Counted from the stretch's first letter, positions 12,943 through 25,159 are shown. The stretch: 64,000 nucleotides of DNA from Druceiella hillmani (GCA_039881145.1 JAYKKI010000076.1:9851001-9915000), one strand, 5' to 3'. Notes: generated from the letters alone by a model not told the origin. Numbers and translations are program-made.

Positions 12943-13357
12943 AATTAGATACATCTTAATTCAATTAATATTTTTTTACAAGAAACACATTTAGTTTTGC
13001 TAAAATTGCGATTATGGCAGATTTCACATTTAGTGACTTAATGCATTCGATGTTAATTTCTGAAGATGTAATAGATTCATCGCTATGCATTTTATGTAGA
13101 ATATTTCCATATCTTAAGGTAGTTTTTAAAATCATAAGTAAATCCCCAGTTGTATGGATTTTACGACATTAATTTCATTTTCATTCATTTTTTTGAGAAC
13201 AGAGAAAGATCAATAAAGTTTCAGACAATAGCAGAAATTAAGAATAAATTTAAAAAATGCCAATTGTTTGCTTTCTACATGATTATTCTACTTCCATATT
13301 AAATTTCATGTAATTTTGAAGAATGGTTTTTGAACAAAAGTGATCTATGCAACTGCA
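12943..13357 (-). repeat. right arm of a foldback element
   Basis: Inverted partner of 12,250-12,676. It begins near AATTAGATACATCTTAA, matching the complement of the left arm's inner edge, and fades after about 13,357, where only scattered similarity remains. The two arms differ at many positions, so the element is old. Confidence 0.7.
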
Positions 13358-13969
13358 GTAAAGGTTTTAAAAAAATAATGGTTTCTAAACTTATGATTTT
13401 CACGAAACTAAAGTTGTTTTTATTACAATATTTTCTACCAAAAATATTTTTTGGGCCACCGTAAATGAATCAGAAACGAACTATTGTAAAGGTGACTAAA
13501 TATGACCTGAAACCTACAGAAAATGGTACAAGTTACTTTTTAATTGATATAACCTCTATTTAAATAATTTGACAGAAATACATGACCAAGATCAACTTTG
13601 TTCACACACATGTCATATTTTGACCTATCACTTAAAGCGTAGTGTCAAAAAATTCTTAAATAAAATCAAATGCATAAAATAGTATATATAATTACGTTTT
13701 AATAAACTTAAAAGTTACTCTTTGTACGTGCAACTAATGTTAGCAACTTTTTCCTTTTCCCGTATAATTTTCATAATGTTGCCAGAAACTAAACAAGAAA
13801 AGCTTTTTTAAAACATACATATGAATTTTGTGGTTCCGTTGATAGGGGTGCCTCTCGATGTATAATAGGACCTCTTTTTAATTTAACTTTGAACTCTAGG
13901 TTGGTGTTAAATATGGTTAACAAGATGATTAATCATCAATTTTTTTATTTTTTTGTGCATGCCAACATA
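13358..13969. other. non-coding AT-rich stretch
   Basis: Nothing recognised apart from a possible very weak continuation of the foldback arm (TATTTTTTGGGCCACC near 13,443). Confidence 0.35.
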
Positions 13970-14120
13970 CGGGGCACGCGTGTTAACATACAATCATACA
14001 CATGTATGCATACGCACATGCACACCTAGGTAGGTGGACACACACGTGTGCGCATACGCACACTCGACGCAAAGCAACACAGCACGCATATAAACGCGTG
14101 CGCGTACAGGCGCACAATAA
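13970..14120. repeat. decayed CA/GT-type alternating purine-pyrimidine tract
   Basis: About 140 bases dominated by ACAC, GTGTG, CGCA and GCGCG steps, for example 'ACACACGTGTGCGCATACGC' and 'ACGCGTGCGCGTAC'. It is more GC-rich than its flanks. It looks like a degraded (CA)n microsatellite with Z-DNA potential. The 65-codon minus-strand frame here is compositional. Confidence 0.65.
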
Positions 14121-14319
14121 AACTGTAATTCTTTAAAAAAAAATTTTTCTTTCTTTATAAACAATAAATATGGAACATGTGAAATGTACAATACATTTCA
14201 TGATTTTACTTTGCTGCGCTATTTTTGGGATATTCTTTTCTTATGGTGGTAATTCTTTAAATTTTCCTAATGTATCAATATAAATTGTTGCAATCGCATA
14301 ACAACTGTCCTCATATAAA

Positions 14320-14740
14320 AAACCGGAACCTTATAAGTCGTAATGTGTCATGCACTTTTTGGTTTGTCTATCTATCAGTCTGTCAGAGATAGCGTATTTG
14401 TCTTGCCATCTACACAGTCATTTTTCATAGAAATCACTTGACGCGAAAACTGAAATTTGACACAGAAATCAAGTATATTAACCAATACTTAACTCAATAG
14501 TAAACACTAAAAATATATGTATCTAAATTTTTGAGTGGTAAGCAGAAGGGAACAAATCAAACAATTGAAAAATTATTTTTAAAACTGCTTATACACTACG
14601 ATATGTCATTTGAAAGGGCCACTACTTATAAAGAACTCAAACACATTTTTTTCCTAATTTTAGGTAGCCTTCAGATATATACTGAAAAATACCAAAAAAT
14701 ATGTCACCGCTTTATTTCTAAAACTTCTGAAATATAAATA
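14320..14740 (+). repeat. interspersed repeat fragment (GGAACC...GTCTGTC type)
   Basis: 'AAACCGGAACCTTATAAGTC' is followed by 'GTTTGTCTATCTATCAGTCT', an ATTTTTCATAGAAATCACTTGACGCG-type segment (first 20 bases from about 14,419), then 'TGAAATTTGACACAGAAAT' and 'ATGTCATTTGAAAGGGCCAC'. This order of motifs is one I associate with a very common lepidopteran repeat. It is one of the better hints to the host group. The 68-codon plus frame at 14,531 lies inside it and is not supported. Confidence 0.45.
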
Positions 14741-16339
14741 CCTCCATTACTTAAATATAATTAGTATTATATAATATTCATTGTACTAGTAAGTCCATAT
14801 CATTGATGACTCTAAATAAAGTAATTTCAGTCAACCGACCTACGAAACCTACAACGCGCAAGCCAGACTCACATTAACCGGTTTTTTATTAATTTTTAAC
14901 ATGTTTTTTAACAACAAAAATGTTTGAAAATATTTTTAAAAGGTTTGCTTTAAAATTTAACAACAAATTTATTATAAATCCTAGATCCAGTATGATGTAA
15001 ATTAGAAATTATAAGTTATAGGTAAAAAATACAGATTAGTTATTCTCGTATACATCTCTTAATGTATGTTAATTCTATGTCTAATTTTACATTTAAATGC
15101 ATAGGCATTCTTTTGATTTTTTTTCAGTGGAATTATACAAGAAAAGGCTTTTCTCCTAGGATTATTCAAGAAAATGCTACCTACTTCTTGGATTCTGAAC
15201 AACAAAAACAAAGACCTACGCATCAATGAGACATCTCCACGCACCATCAAATAACAGTCACCCGAGTTTGATCTGAATCTCCCGATTTCGTTTATGTGGG
15301 CGACAATTCAACAAGCTCTTTCGTCATTGAAATTACTTGAAAATATTTGGAAAGGACATAGCTCGTTAATTTTCTTTTCAGTAATAGATTTTTGATGCGT
15401 GGGTAAAACTAGATTTCTAATTTTTTAATTTCAAATTTAAAGATCATGCTTTGAGATCGTTTAAAATGTTTGATAAGATTTCTGTTTTAATTAGTTCCCG
15501 AAAATGTCAAATTCATAATTAGTTTCTGATTTAATCTTGGTAGGTAATATTATAAATAACGATCACAGTAACTTAGATTATCATCAATCGTTGAACACAT
15601 ATTTAATTAGATTATCAACTTTATATCGCTATAGGATTATCAAGGATAGTTCGGGTAAAATTTTGTCGTGCCACAAAATTTTTTCTCCAGCCATCTGTTT
15701 GTTTTTATTGTATCTTTGGGTCTATTTGATAACCCGTATTTCTAAACGAATCCATAAGAATACGAATAGAGTTTAATATATAACCAAATAAGTATGACTC
15801 CGTTTCTAAAAAACGATTTATAATTGCAAATTTGAGTATGCCATAAAATCACACTGAAACCTTTATTTGAATGTGAGCTTCAACTTTTTAATCAATGTTA
15901 ACTCAAGTTGTCGTCCTAAGCTACCTCAGGGAATAACTATCTTACGAGAATTATACTAATAGTTTTTTTTAAATCATGACTACTCTACTTTCATGACTAA
16001 TTTCATACTATGATTGTTCCAAGTAAAAGTGTCGGTTTGTATTTTCCTTCTCCAAAGCAAATCTAATATAAACACTTCCATCATTCTACCTAGAAGCAAA
16101 ATAAAAAAAATTAGTTTACAATTCCAATGTTCATTAGACTGGTTTAATTATGATATATCCTGAGAGGCACAATGACAAAAGGGCCATGATAAGTGAGCAA
16201 AAATGGGTATTATTATAAGAAAACAAATAATCGTTTTTAAGTTGACTTTAAATATTCAAACAATAAACTTTAAATATTCAAAATGAAATATTACCAACAA
16301 ATAAAAAACATAGAAAATGCAATAAAGACATAAAAGTCC
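14741..16339. other. non-coding stretch, nothing recognised
   Basis: Short open frames at 15,059-15,250 (-) and 15,537-15,776 (+) show no domain, no compositional shift and no neighbouring exon-like frame. Confidence 0.4.
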
Positions 16340-16670
16340 GTACTTTTTCTCTGCAGAGATGAAAAAATAATTTGTTAGGGACGGTGCGCAGAGATGAAAA
16401 AAATTAACTTCGCAATGGCGGCTGCCGTCAAAAAAACGTTGAGAGGGGAACAAAACCGACTCCTAAGCTATTTTTTGAATTGTACTTCTTTAGGCTCGTT
16501 ATGAAAAAATGATGAGAGTGAAATTTTACTCATGCGATGTAATAAAAATCGATAGGATGAAGTTGCTCGCGCGCGCACAATCCTATAAATTTTTTTTCAG
16601 TATGAAGCTTTCACGATGCGCGCGCACGATGCAACAAAAATTGACAGGATTTAGTTGCCCACTTAACATA
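16340..16670 (+). repeat. GC-richer segment with short direct repeats
   Basis: 'GCAGAGATGAAAAAA' occurs near 16,353 and again near 16,388. A second pair is 'AAAAATCGATAGGATGAAGT' (about 16,543) and the diverged 'AAAAATTGACAGGATTTAGT' (about 16,635), each next to a CGCGCGCGCAC-like run (about 16,568 and 16,617). Probably a decayed repeat element. No coding function is supported. Confidence 0.4.
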
Positions 16671-17814
16671 TATTTGCATACGTGTAGTGACTAATACTAT
16701 ATCCATTATGGTTTTTGAGATATTTATAAATACACGACACGTTTTTCATATTCATAAAAAATTAAGTTATATATGTGCTTTTAAATAATATTTTATATTA
16801 ATTGAAATTTAATAGTGGTCCATATAATAACAAATATTCATTTACTGTGAATATTTGTGATAGAATTAGTGCTTATAATCTTTTTAAAATATATTTTAAG
16901 TTTATTTCTCTATATGAGGTTAAGTTCCAATATGTATTTATTTGCATTAAACATTATGAATCATTACTTTATCATTAGTTAAATACTTAAAACTAATAAA
17001 TTACACTAAATGTTTAGCATATTCTCTGTACACGTTTTAATTTTTAAAATTTAATTAAATTTATAATTTGCTAAGCGTATTAATAACCACGCTCTAGTTC
17101 ATTTATTATTTCATTTCCGTTAATTATTTCCATAAAGTTATTCTTGTATTTTACCAAAAAAATATAACTTCTAAAGTGCGTACATCAGAATGCAGCTAAT
17201 TCTTATTTCTCTTTCGGCTCACGTGTACTCGTGGTAGTTTTTGAGAAGCATAAGCGGTTTAATCCCAGCAAAATACAAATGACACCAACTTTACCCTAGA
17301 TCACGCAGATTATCATTTAAATGGGTTATTTATAAGGAACTTAAAATAATTATTTTCAGGTAGCATGCCTAAAATATACTTACCAAAATGTACTAAAATG
17401 CATTCACCTTGTCTAATGGAGGTTCCCTTTATAGGAATGAGCACTCCAAATATTTTATGTTCAATATGTTATAATTAAAAAATAAATATTAACTAAGACC
17501 ACTTTCAGTTTTGCGGTCATTTCTATATTTTTTTAAATTACATTTTAATAACACATTCATATATAATATTAGAAGTTACTATTTAAAATAAATTTATTTC
17601 TTTCGTTAATTTTCTTTCAAAAAGAAACTTTGGCAGTCAACCAAAATGCCAAGTAATACAATATGTTATGTATTATGGAAGGCCGCAACCGATTGTGATT
17701 ACAATTTGCAAAATAAATCCCAAAGAAAAACAGTAAACTTCCAAGCTAACAAAAAATTAACGAATAAAAAGCAATAAAAAAATATAAAAAATTAATAAAG
17801 TGTGTACATATATA

Positions 17815-17904
<90 letters not shown>

Positions 17905-18145
17905 ACATGCATATTTTTTATTTTGACAAAAATAGAGGAGAGAGGTACAGGTACATAACAGGGTACAACTTATTACACAACGCCGTATGTTAGTATACCA
18001 TAAAAATTAGGCCCTATAATATTTCACAAATAAAAGAAGACATTTATACAATAATCAAATTTCGACATTCAGGTTATTTATTCTTAGATACTAAAAATGC
18101 TGTCAATAATATTGCCGGTTTAGACTTCAATATTTAATATTTAAT
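16671..18145. other. non-coding AT-rich stretch ending at the palindrome boundary
   Basis: No gene seen. It contains the TA/GT microsatellite at 17,817-17,897. The sequence left of 18,146 no longer matches the region right of 47,174, which sets the outer boundary of the giant palindrome. Confidence 0.5.
17817..17897. repeat. (TA)n microsatellite with (GT)n core
   Basis: TA run, then GTGTGTGTGTGT, then a TA run. It lies just outside the giant palindrome and has no partner in the other arm. Confidence 0.95.
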
Positions 18146-19020
18146 AAGAAAATACTTTTTGATATGCGAAAGAAATTTAGTAAAAAGAGGAGTAATATAT
18201 AGCAGGCGGTTGATATAATATTATTAAAATATCAGTACTATTAAAAGAAATGTTTATGTCTAATATTTCACGTGAAAAAATAGCTTTTTTTTAATTGTTT
18301 AATTCCGATAAGTACTAATGAAATTCTGAAAGTGCAAGAATTTATTTTTATTAATTCTTAATATCTTTATAAGAGTATAAGAATAATATGCGACACGATA
18401 TACATTAAAATAAATTTATTTTGCTTAGAAAAAAATTCAAAAATTTGATAGTGTTCGACGTCAATCAGAATTTTTAATGACCAATAACTATGAAAGTTTT
18501 GATTCTAGGTATATATATATATGTTTCATTTGAGTTTTATTTTACTGGAAACTAGAGCCAACCTGTGCCTGTTATCTTAAGGATAAAATAAATACTAACC
18601 GTAAGATAAAAGGTAAACGAAAGGAGAAAAAATTTCCTTTCCGCAATTTCAATAAATGAATTTAAAATTTAAATTTCGTAAATTTTGCAACCAGTAAACT
18701 ATTGTTACGATTTTTAATCAGAATTAGAAAAATCGATGATTGAGTAGTATTTATATGATATGATGTTATAATTCATTTTAAATACAATAATCACTCGACT
18801 CATGTTGAGTAGTAATGGCATTTATAAAAAAAGATACTACCTCTCTTTACGGTCTTTCGAATTTCTTTTCTATATTGTGAAAAAACAAAGCCCTTTTGTT
18901 TTAAGTAAATAACATGAAATTTTTATTTTAATAATAAGTCCTTGATTTATCACTTTAACAAAATTATAGGATAAAGTAGTATTAAATATTTAATTTCATC
19001 AGAGTTTAAACTTGACTTCA

Positions 19021-19110
19021 TAAACACCCACATACAAGTTGTGTGTTTACGGGTATTTGCTAATAGCTACCGACGTAAACTTATTAGCATACACACGTGT
19101 ATGCCCAGCT
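19021..19110 (-). repeat. conserved outer block with hairpins, copy 1
   Basis: Contains the near-palindrome CATACACACGTGTATG and a GTTTACG...CGTAAAC stem of about 36 bases. The matching blocks are 46,185-46,290 and 63,770-63,870. Over about 100 bases copy 1 and copy 2 differ at about one position, and copy 2 and copy 3 at about five. This is better conserved than much of the unit. Confidence 0.6.
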
Positions 19111-19299
19111 AATATTTTAATAAACTGTGAATTATTTAAATGGAAAAACTTTTATCCCTAACGAGATTAAATACTTTAAGTTTAAGTGGAACGGAATTAG
19201 TTAGGATCAGGTTAAATTTGCGAAAAGACTCTTATCCCAAAAACTAAACAACATTTGAATTTAAACTTCATTTAGACTGATTCTCTCATCAAAGACTAT

Positions 19300-19302
<3 letters not shown>

Positions 19303-19351
<49 letters not shown>
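19303..19351. repeat. (TA)n microsatellite, copy 1
   Basis: Pure TA run at the position that carries TA runs in copy 2 (45,893-45,961) and copy 3 (63,496-63,567). Confidence 0.95.
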
Positions 19352-19361
<10 letters not shown>

Positions 19362-21469
19362 AATATATTTATGGACGTATGAAAGTGATAAGAACCACCT
19401 TTTTATAAAAGTTTCTCTTTTCTTTGTATGGAAATTTCTGCGAAATTCCCCTATTGCGGAAATCTGGACCTTTGAATTTCACCATGATTTCATTATGTAT
19501 TCATAAATCATATTCTTTTACCTAAATTCAAGGTCAGTTTCAACACACTTCTGAAAAAAAGTAGTAACTTATCTGAATATTGAAAAAACAAGAAGACTAC
19601 AAAAAATATTGTTATCACACACATATACATACACACATATGTACAACGATATGTGGAAAATAAACCGATTTGTAAAAAGATGGCTAAAAATGTATTTCTT
19701 AAAAAGAGGCCTAAAGGCCATATCTTTAAATATGATTTATGAAATACTATAATTTTGCATCAAAAATAGATTTTTCATTTGAACATTACCGGATAGTCCT
19801 AAGTAAAATTTTAAACAATATTGATTGGCAAGACTTAACATTTTTTATTAAACATACTCGTAGTATTATTTAAATATTATATATTTCTCATCTATTTTGG
19901 CGGCTTTTTGGAATTTTCATTTTTTAATATTGAACAAAATGGCGACTGCCACATTGCATCAATTGTAATGTAATCTAACTAAAAAAATCTCGAGTTAAGA
20001 TAATTCTTACCATACTTCATTTGTACATATCGGATTATCCGTTCTGGCTGTAGAGGCTACACCCAGAGATATACATATAATGATAAATACAATACACGTC
20101 TTGAATTGCCGTAGTCAAGCTAAAGTGCTAGTAACGCATGAATAATGTGTGTTCCCTTTCGAATATTTGTAGCGTTATTTTTTAGTTGTGTACATGTAAC
20201 ATTAAAACATTAAAATATGTATAACATTAAAATATGTATTTTTCTGTTCTACAATTGAGGTTTCAAGATTTATACTGAATGCCTAGAATTATTTCATTAT
20301 CAGTATTACATTTAATTCAAAAACTATTTCGCGCGTTCCAACTTAGCGACGCGCTTAATTTTATTGTGCAAGAAGCCGAATATTTCTTAATGGATAGTTT
20401 TGTGGATATAATCTAATATTATGGTACTTTTAATTTAAATGTTTCTCATTATTTTTTTTGTTGAACATCTTTCAGCCTTGTTTTTTTGGCCGGCAGTTTT
20501 AAATTCGTTTAAATGAATAAAATTTTCTTTTTTAGTATATGTTATTTTACAATTTGACTAGACATTTTTTAAGTTTACTTCGTAACTACAGGCCATTATT
20601 AAATCTCATCTATTCCAATAAAAAAATTTCAACTCACCTTTAAAGGTAGAAGTTTAATTTAAACGATTTGTTGAGTAGAAAACTTGATTAAATAGTTCTG
20701 TTGCCTGCCGAGGGTGAATATTAACTCTATCAGATATTGTAATTGCCGAAGTATGGTTATTCTAGTAAAATAAAAAGAAAAAAAATGTAGTAAGATAGTT
20801 TAAGGAATATTAACGTGTAAAAATAAAAGGGCGGACTACCGTATCATCAGGAGGTAAAAATCGTGATCCTTTTTCAATTATATTTCCGAATCCAATTGAC
20901 TGCTTTTGTGTACTTGTTTGACGCGACTAGTGATGTTTGTCTTATCGCATTATCGATATTTTATTTGATTTGTCCATATACTCATTTCGTAATAATGTTT
21001 ACTTTCCCTTATATTCTAGTTATTCTTTCCGCAAATTTGTTACAAAATTATTTCTAATATTTTAATCCGACCACATTTTACTTGCGCGACGCTTTCATTT
21101 ATAAATCAAAACTTTGCAAAATCACAATTTTAAAATGAAAAAAAGATTAAGTAAGTTTCAGGACAAATAAATAATTTAGTACGATTGATTTCTTTTAAAA
21201 TACGCATAGGAAATAAAATTTGATTAGTGAATATTTTTGATCAGTATAATAATAAGTCTTGAAAAATCATAGTTTTAAATTTGTTTTATTCTTTCTGTCC
21301 TTCAAAATAAATCGCTTAAAGAAATTAAAAAGTTAATATTAGAGTTATTTTAATTTTTTATTAAACCCATTATATTAGCACTTTTTGGTCGGTAATGGAT
21401 ATTTATTTAAATTTTAATACGATCAATACCTTTATGTAATTGAGAAATAAATTAATTAAATATTAAGGA

Positions 21470-21901
21470 TCCGATGCACAATTCTCGTAGCCCAAGTCAA
21501 AATTGCTCAAAAATGTATTGTGCTTCAATCTTGTCATCAGTATCGTTAAAGTGTAGTGCGTCACCATGTTTTGTTACTCATCAGAATGTCTCGCTCATGT
21601 CGGTAAAGTTTCAATGCTGTCGTCTGTAAGGATGGGTGACGAGGGTCCGACTGGATTGCTAAATAAATCAAAGCCGCCGGGCGAGACCAAGTTGCGTGTC
21701 TTTGTCACTTCACTGCACGCCTCCTGGGCCCTAAGGGCGGGATCAAACCGGATATGGAAAACCTCTGATAAATTTGACCTATTTAGGTTTTACAAAAGTT
21801 TTGACCAACACGGACTTACATTAAAAATAATTTCGTACTCTAGCTTCGGCTTTATGGCGTTAGGAAAATTAAAAAAAGACAATTTTCAAATAAATTCGTA
21901 A
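21470..21901 (+). repeat. GC-richer block of the unit, copy 1
   Basis: Contains a 111-codon open frame at 21,566-21,901. The same block in copy 2 (about 43,440-43,870, inverted) and copy 3 (about 61,010-61,440, inverted) reads GTCCGACACTGG where copy 1 reads GTCCGACTGG. The 2-base difference shifts the frame, so coding is not conserved and the copy 1 frame is probably accidental. The GC-rich text (for example CTAAGGGCGGGATC) may derive from an older element. I do not recognise the protein. Confidence 0.5.
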
Positions 21902-22494
21902 ATATTGCAAATGACCCAATTATATAATTACGCAGTAACTGTGATTTTAAACATAATTTGCCCGGCTTGATTTAATATTTGTTGTGGTCCGGTTATTAGA
22001 GTTGATGTTTATTATTCTGCTCTTATAAATACATTTTTTAATTCCAAAAAGCCCGTCTTTTAACTTAGGACATACGTCTCCTATTTAGAAAATTTTATTG
22101 AAATCCATTTGGCTATTCGGATGTGAAAGAAAAACAAATAAGCAAATGAATGGACGTTTCAATATTAACCGGTGCGAAATTATTCAGACACTCGCGACCC
22201 GCGTTCAGTCAAAATGGCATTTACCAATTTTTATGCCAAACGACACTACTTCATAATGAAATAAGGAATATGAGAAAAAAGAGGAGTGGACTATAAAGTT
22301 TTTAAGTTGATATGTATGTTCTCTTTTTGAATTGCTCAGTACATATTTACCACCTGATAAACCTTTAGATTAAAAAAGACTGTATTTTTAATATTTAATT
22401 AAAATTATAATTAAGATTTATATTGCAAATTAAATGTCACAAATTATAATAGTCCAGATTACCCAAGTATAGATGCTTAGTTATATTTATGTTA

Positions 22495-23430
22495 TATACC
22501 TGGGTATATAAACATTTTACTGTAATATTAAAAAAAATGATACCAAATCGACACGTAAATAAATATATTCGTATAACAAACAATAGGTCTGTTATTGAAA
22601 CAGGTGATTTTGTGCATCAATTTTAGTATATTTGAAACGTGTTTCTGTAAATAATTCAATTGTTTAAAAACAATTTTCATGTCATTTCATAACATTTTCG
22701 ATTACTTATTTTGATGCTCAGAATCGCTTATACGAATAACAGAATCATTATTTGTTACGTTTCCTAATCAGACACAAGTATTTCGAGAGAGTATGAGAGT
22801 AGTGTTACGGTATCTTTTTTTTTTATCGCAAAAAAAGTATAAATTTGAATGTGATTTGAGTATATATACTTACTTATACCCTGTATACTTACTTAATAAT
22901 GTCTATATTATTATATGCTCGTTATTAAGTAGGTATACATGGTTTATGTCACATCTTTACAGCTGTATTAAGTTTTTTTCTGAAAGTAGTAGTTGAATCC
23001 GAAATTTTCAGAACGAGAAAATGCTGAGTTTATTATCAATATGATTTATTCAATGTAAACGGAGTTATCAATGTATAATGTAGTGTCAAGAAGTGTGCAG
23101 TGTTATTTGTTCTTTTTGAATAAATTTACTAAGAGATAAAATAACGTGTGCCCATAAGAATAACGTGTGCTCATAAAATAACGTGTGCATTTATGGGACC
23201 GATAACTGATTCACGGTTAAGTATACGTCAAATTAGGAATATTGACTGCATGAAAAAATGCCCACAATTCGGGTTTGTTTAGACTCTGAATAGCCCACTA
23301 TGGAAATAATATTATATTTAAATTTCAAAATTACATAAATATTTTATCAAAGATTATCACTTGTATATTTTGAAATAAATTTAAAAATAAGCAAAGTCAA
23401 GTGGTGATTATAAGGTAGGAGGTACTATAA
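22495..23430 (-). repeat. inner block Y of the unit, copy 1
   Basis: Inverted match to 58,285-59,022 of copy 3. Anchors are AAGTCAA.TGGTGATTATA with AGGTAGGAGGTA, GGACCGATAACTGATT, TTCAATGTAAA...ATACATTG and ACACGTAAATAA. Copy 2 lacks this block entirely through a deletion. Near 23,141-23,197 three tandem units of about 18 bp start with ATAACGTGTGC. Confidence 0.7.
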
Positions 23431-24045
23431 AGAGGAAAGATTTGTATTTTTGTATGTGTGTATGGATGTGTGTAAAAACAAAAAGTATTGAACCAATTTC
23501 AAAAATTCTTTTACCATTTGAATGCTACATTATCGCTGATTAATATAGACTATATTATCTACAGGAAAAAATAAGGATCCTTACTAAAACTACAATAATG
23601 TAACCCAAGGTGTAAAACAAATTGCTGTAAAATGTCTTTCATCGCATGCGCTGCAAAAAATATTGAGGATAGAACAAAAAAATGTTCTACAATATTAAAG
23701 AACATATCAATATCTTGTTACATCAAAAAATTGTTACATAGCATATGTCTAACTATTCTAATTATGTCACTATGAGTACTTTTTAACATTTTAAAAGTTA
23801 ATAGAAATTCCGACCAAATCAGACCAAGTTATCCATACCTTTACATCGATACTTATGCTAGTGAATAATTCCTAAGCAAGAATGTTTCAATACCTGTAAA
23901 TTACCTTTTAGTTTATTCACATTGGACATTCCATTAAAAAGATATTACAAATTTAAAATGTCACCGCCGCCGATATAGCATGATGGGGTCGGCACCGAAG
24001 TGCGGGAGAGGGGGGGGGGGGTGCACATTTATAAAATAGGTAGCC
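23431..24045. mobile_element. 5' part of the copy-1-specific insertion, with a 12-base G run
   Basis: Has no counterpart in copy 3. A GC-rich stretch at 23,958-24,021 (TCACCGCCGCCGATATAGC, then GGGGTCGGCACCGAAGTGCG) ends in twelve consecutive G at 24,010-24,021, just before the helicase frame. The insertion edges near 23,430 and 25,060 are approximate, and I see no Helitron terminal hairpin. Confidence 0.45.
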
Positions 24046-24867
24046 GTGTGGCTATCTATCGAAACACTCAATTTGTGTACGAATATGAGAGCACATTTAA
24101 GTAATAACCACGATGGCAATTTTTCACAAAAAATACTTAAACTTGGCGACGGAAAATTACCATCTGCAATTGCAAATAGCCTCGAAGTATTATTGGATAA
24201 TGAATTGGCTCAAATTGTTCACAGTCTAGAAATACTGGTAGAAACAATCTATCCTGTCATCGAAAATCTTAAAGAAATAAATTTTAATTGGCTTAATTGG
24301 CTATGTTCGAGGGCAATAGTGTCATCGAGAAATGACTCAGTAAATGAAATAAACAAAATGATTATGGAAAAAGTACCCAATGATTTTAAAAGTTACAAAT
24401 CTATTGACACCGCTTGCAACATAGAAGATACAGTGCACTACACAGAAGCATTTTTAAATTCTCTTAATCCTGCCGGATTGCCACCCCACGAACTGAAATT
24501 AAAAGAAGGTACTCCCATTATGCTATTGAGAAATTTAACCTCTCCCAATAAGTGTTATGGGACAAGACTTTTGATAAAGGAATTGCGAGACAATGTGATT
24601 GTAGCTGCTATCATCACCGACCCCGCAGCCAGACAGATCGCTCACATTCCGCGGATCCCGATGATACCGACGGATTCGCCTATATATTTCAAAAGGTTAC
24701 AGTTTCCTGTAAAGACATCGTTTGCCCTTATAATAAATAAATCCCAGGGACAAACTTTTTCAATGGTTGGCATCGATCTGAGAAAAGAGTTCTTTTCTCA
24801 TGGCCAATTATATGTTGCACTTTCTCGAGTAGGATCTCCTAAATATCAATATGCACTGCTAACATAG
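24046..24867 (+). pseudogene. Helitron/PIF1-type helicase, C-terminal fragment
   Basis: A 273-codon frame, opened by GTG after an in-frame TAG at 24,037. It reads as the C-terminal part of the superfamily 1 helicase of Helitron rolling-circle transposons. Visible motifs: ETLNLCTNMR (residues 6-15), WL.SRAIVSSRND at 85-97, FLNSLNPAGLPPHELKLKEG at 136-155, PIMLLRNL at 157-164, GTRL at 172-175, helicase motif V-like INKSQGQTF at 230-238 and motif VI YVALSRVGS at 256-264. The conserved arginine of motif VI is present. The ATP-binding Walker A and B half, and the Rep nuclease domain that a full Helitron protein carries upstream, are absent: the frame starts abruptly, with a G run just before it. 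It is therefore a truncated relic, although this part carries no stop. It lies in copy 1 only. Its role in an intact element would be strand unwinding during transposition. Confidence 0.9.
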
Positions 24868-25060
24868 TGTATAGTGAAGCACTAAGGTTAAAAATGGAAA
24901 ATTAAAAATAAAAAAAAACTTATAAAATTAAAAAGCCTTAAAATAAAAGATGTAAGAAAAGAAATGTAACACAAAGAACAATAAAATACATAAAACAAAA
25001 AATATAAATCATTCTAAACATCTTTATAAAAAAATATTAAGTTATTTAATTAGTGTCCAG
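24868..25060. other. AT-rich tail behind the Helitron fragment
   Basis: A-rich sequence, roughly 190 bases, up to the point where similarity to copy 3 resumes near 25,060. I see no clear CTRR end or terminal hairpin of the kind Helitrons have. Confidence 0.4.
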
Positions 25061-25159
25061 CAATTTCTGTTGAAATACTGAAAAAAAATCAATTTTACTG
25101 ATAAAAATAGATACATATAAGCCAATATATAAAGAAAGTCCATCAGACAGTGAGATACA

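Noticed and set aside
20863..21057. Hydrophobic 60-64-codon frame conserved in copies 1 and 2 (also 44,284-44,466 minus)
   Set aside because: In copy 3 the frame is lost by indels (61,959-62,204 is read in another frame). Hydrophobic composition follows from T-rich DNA.
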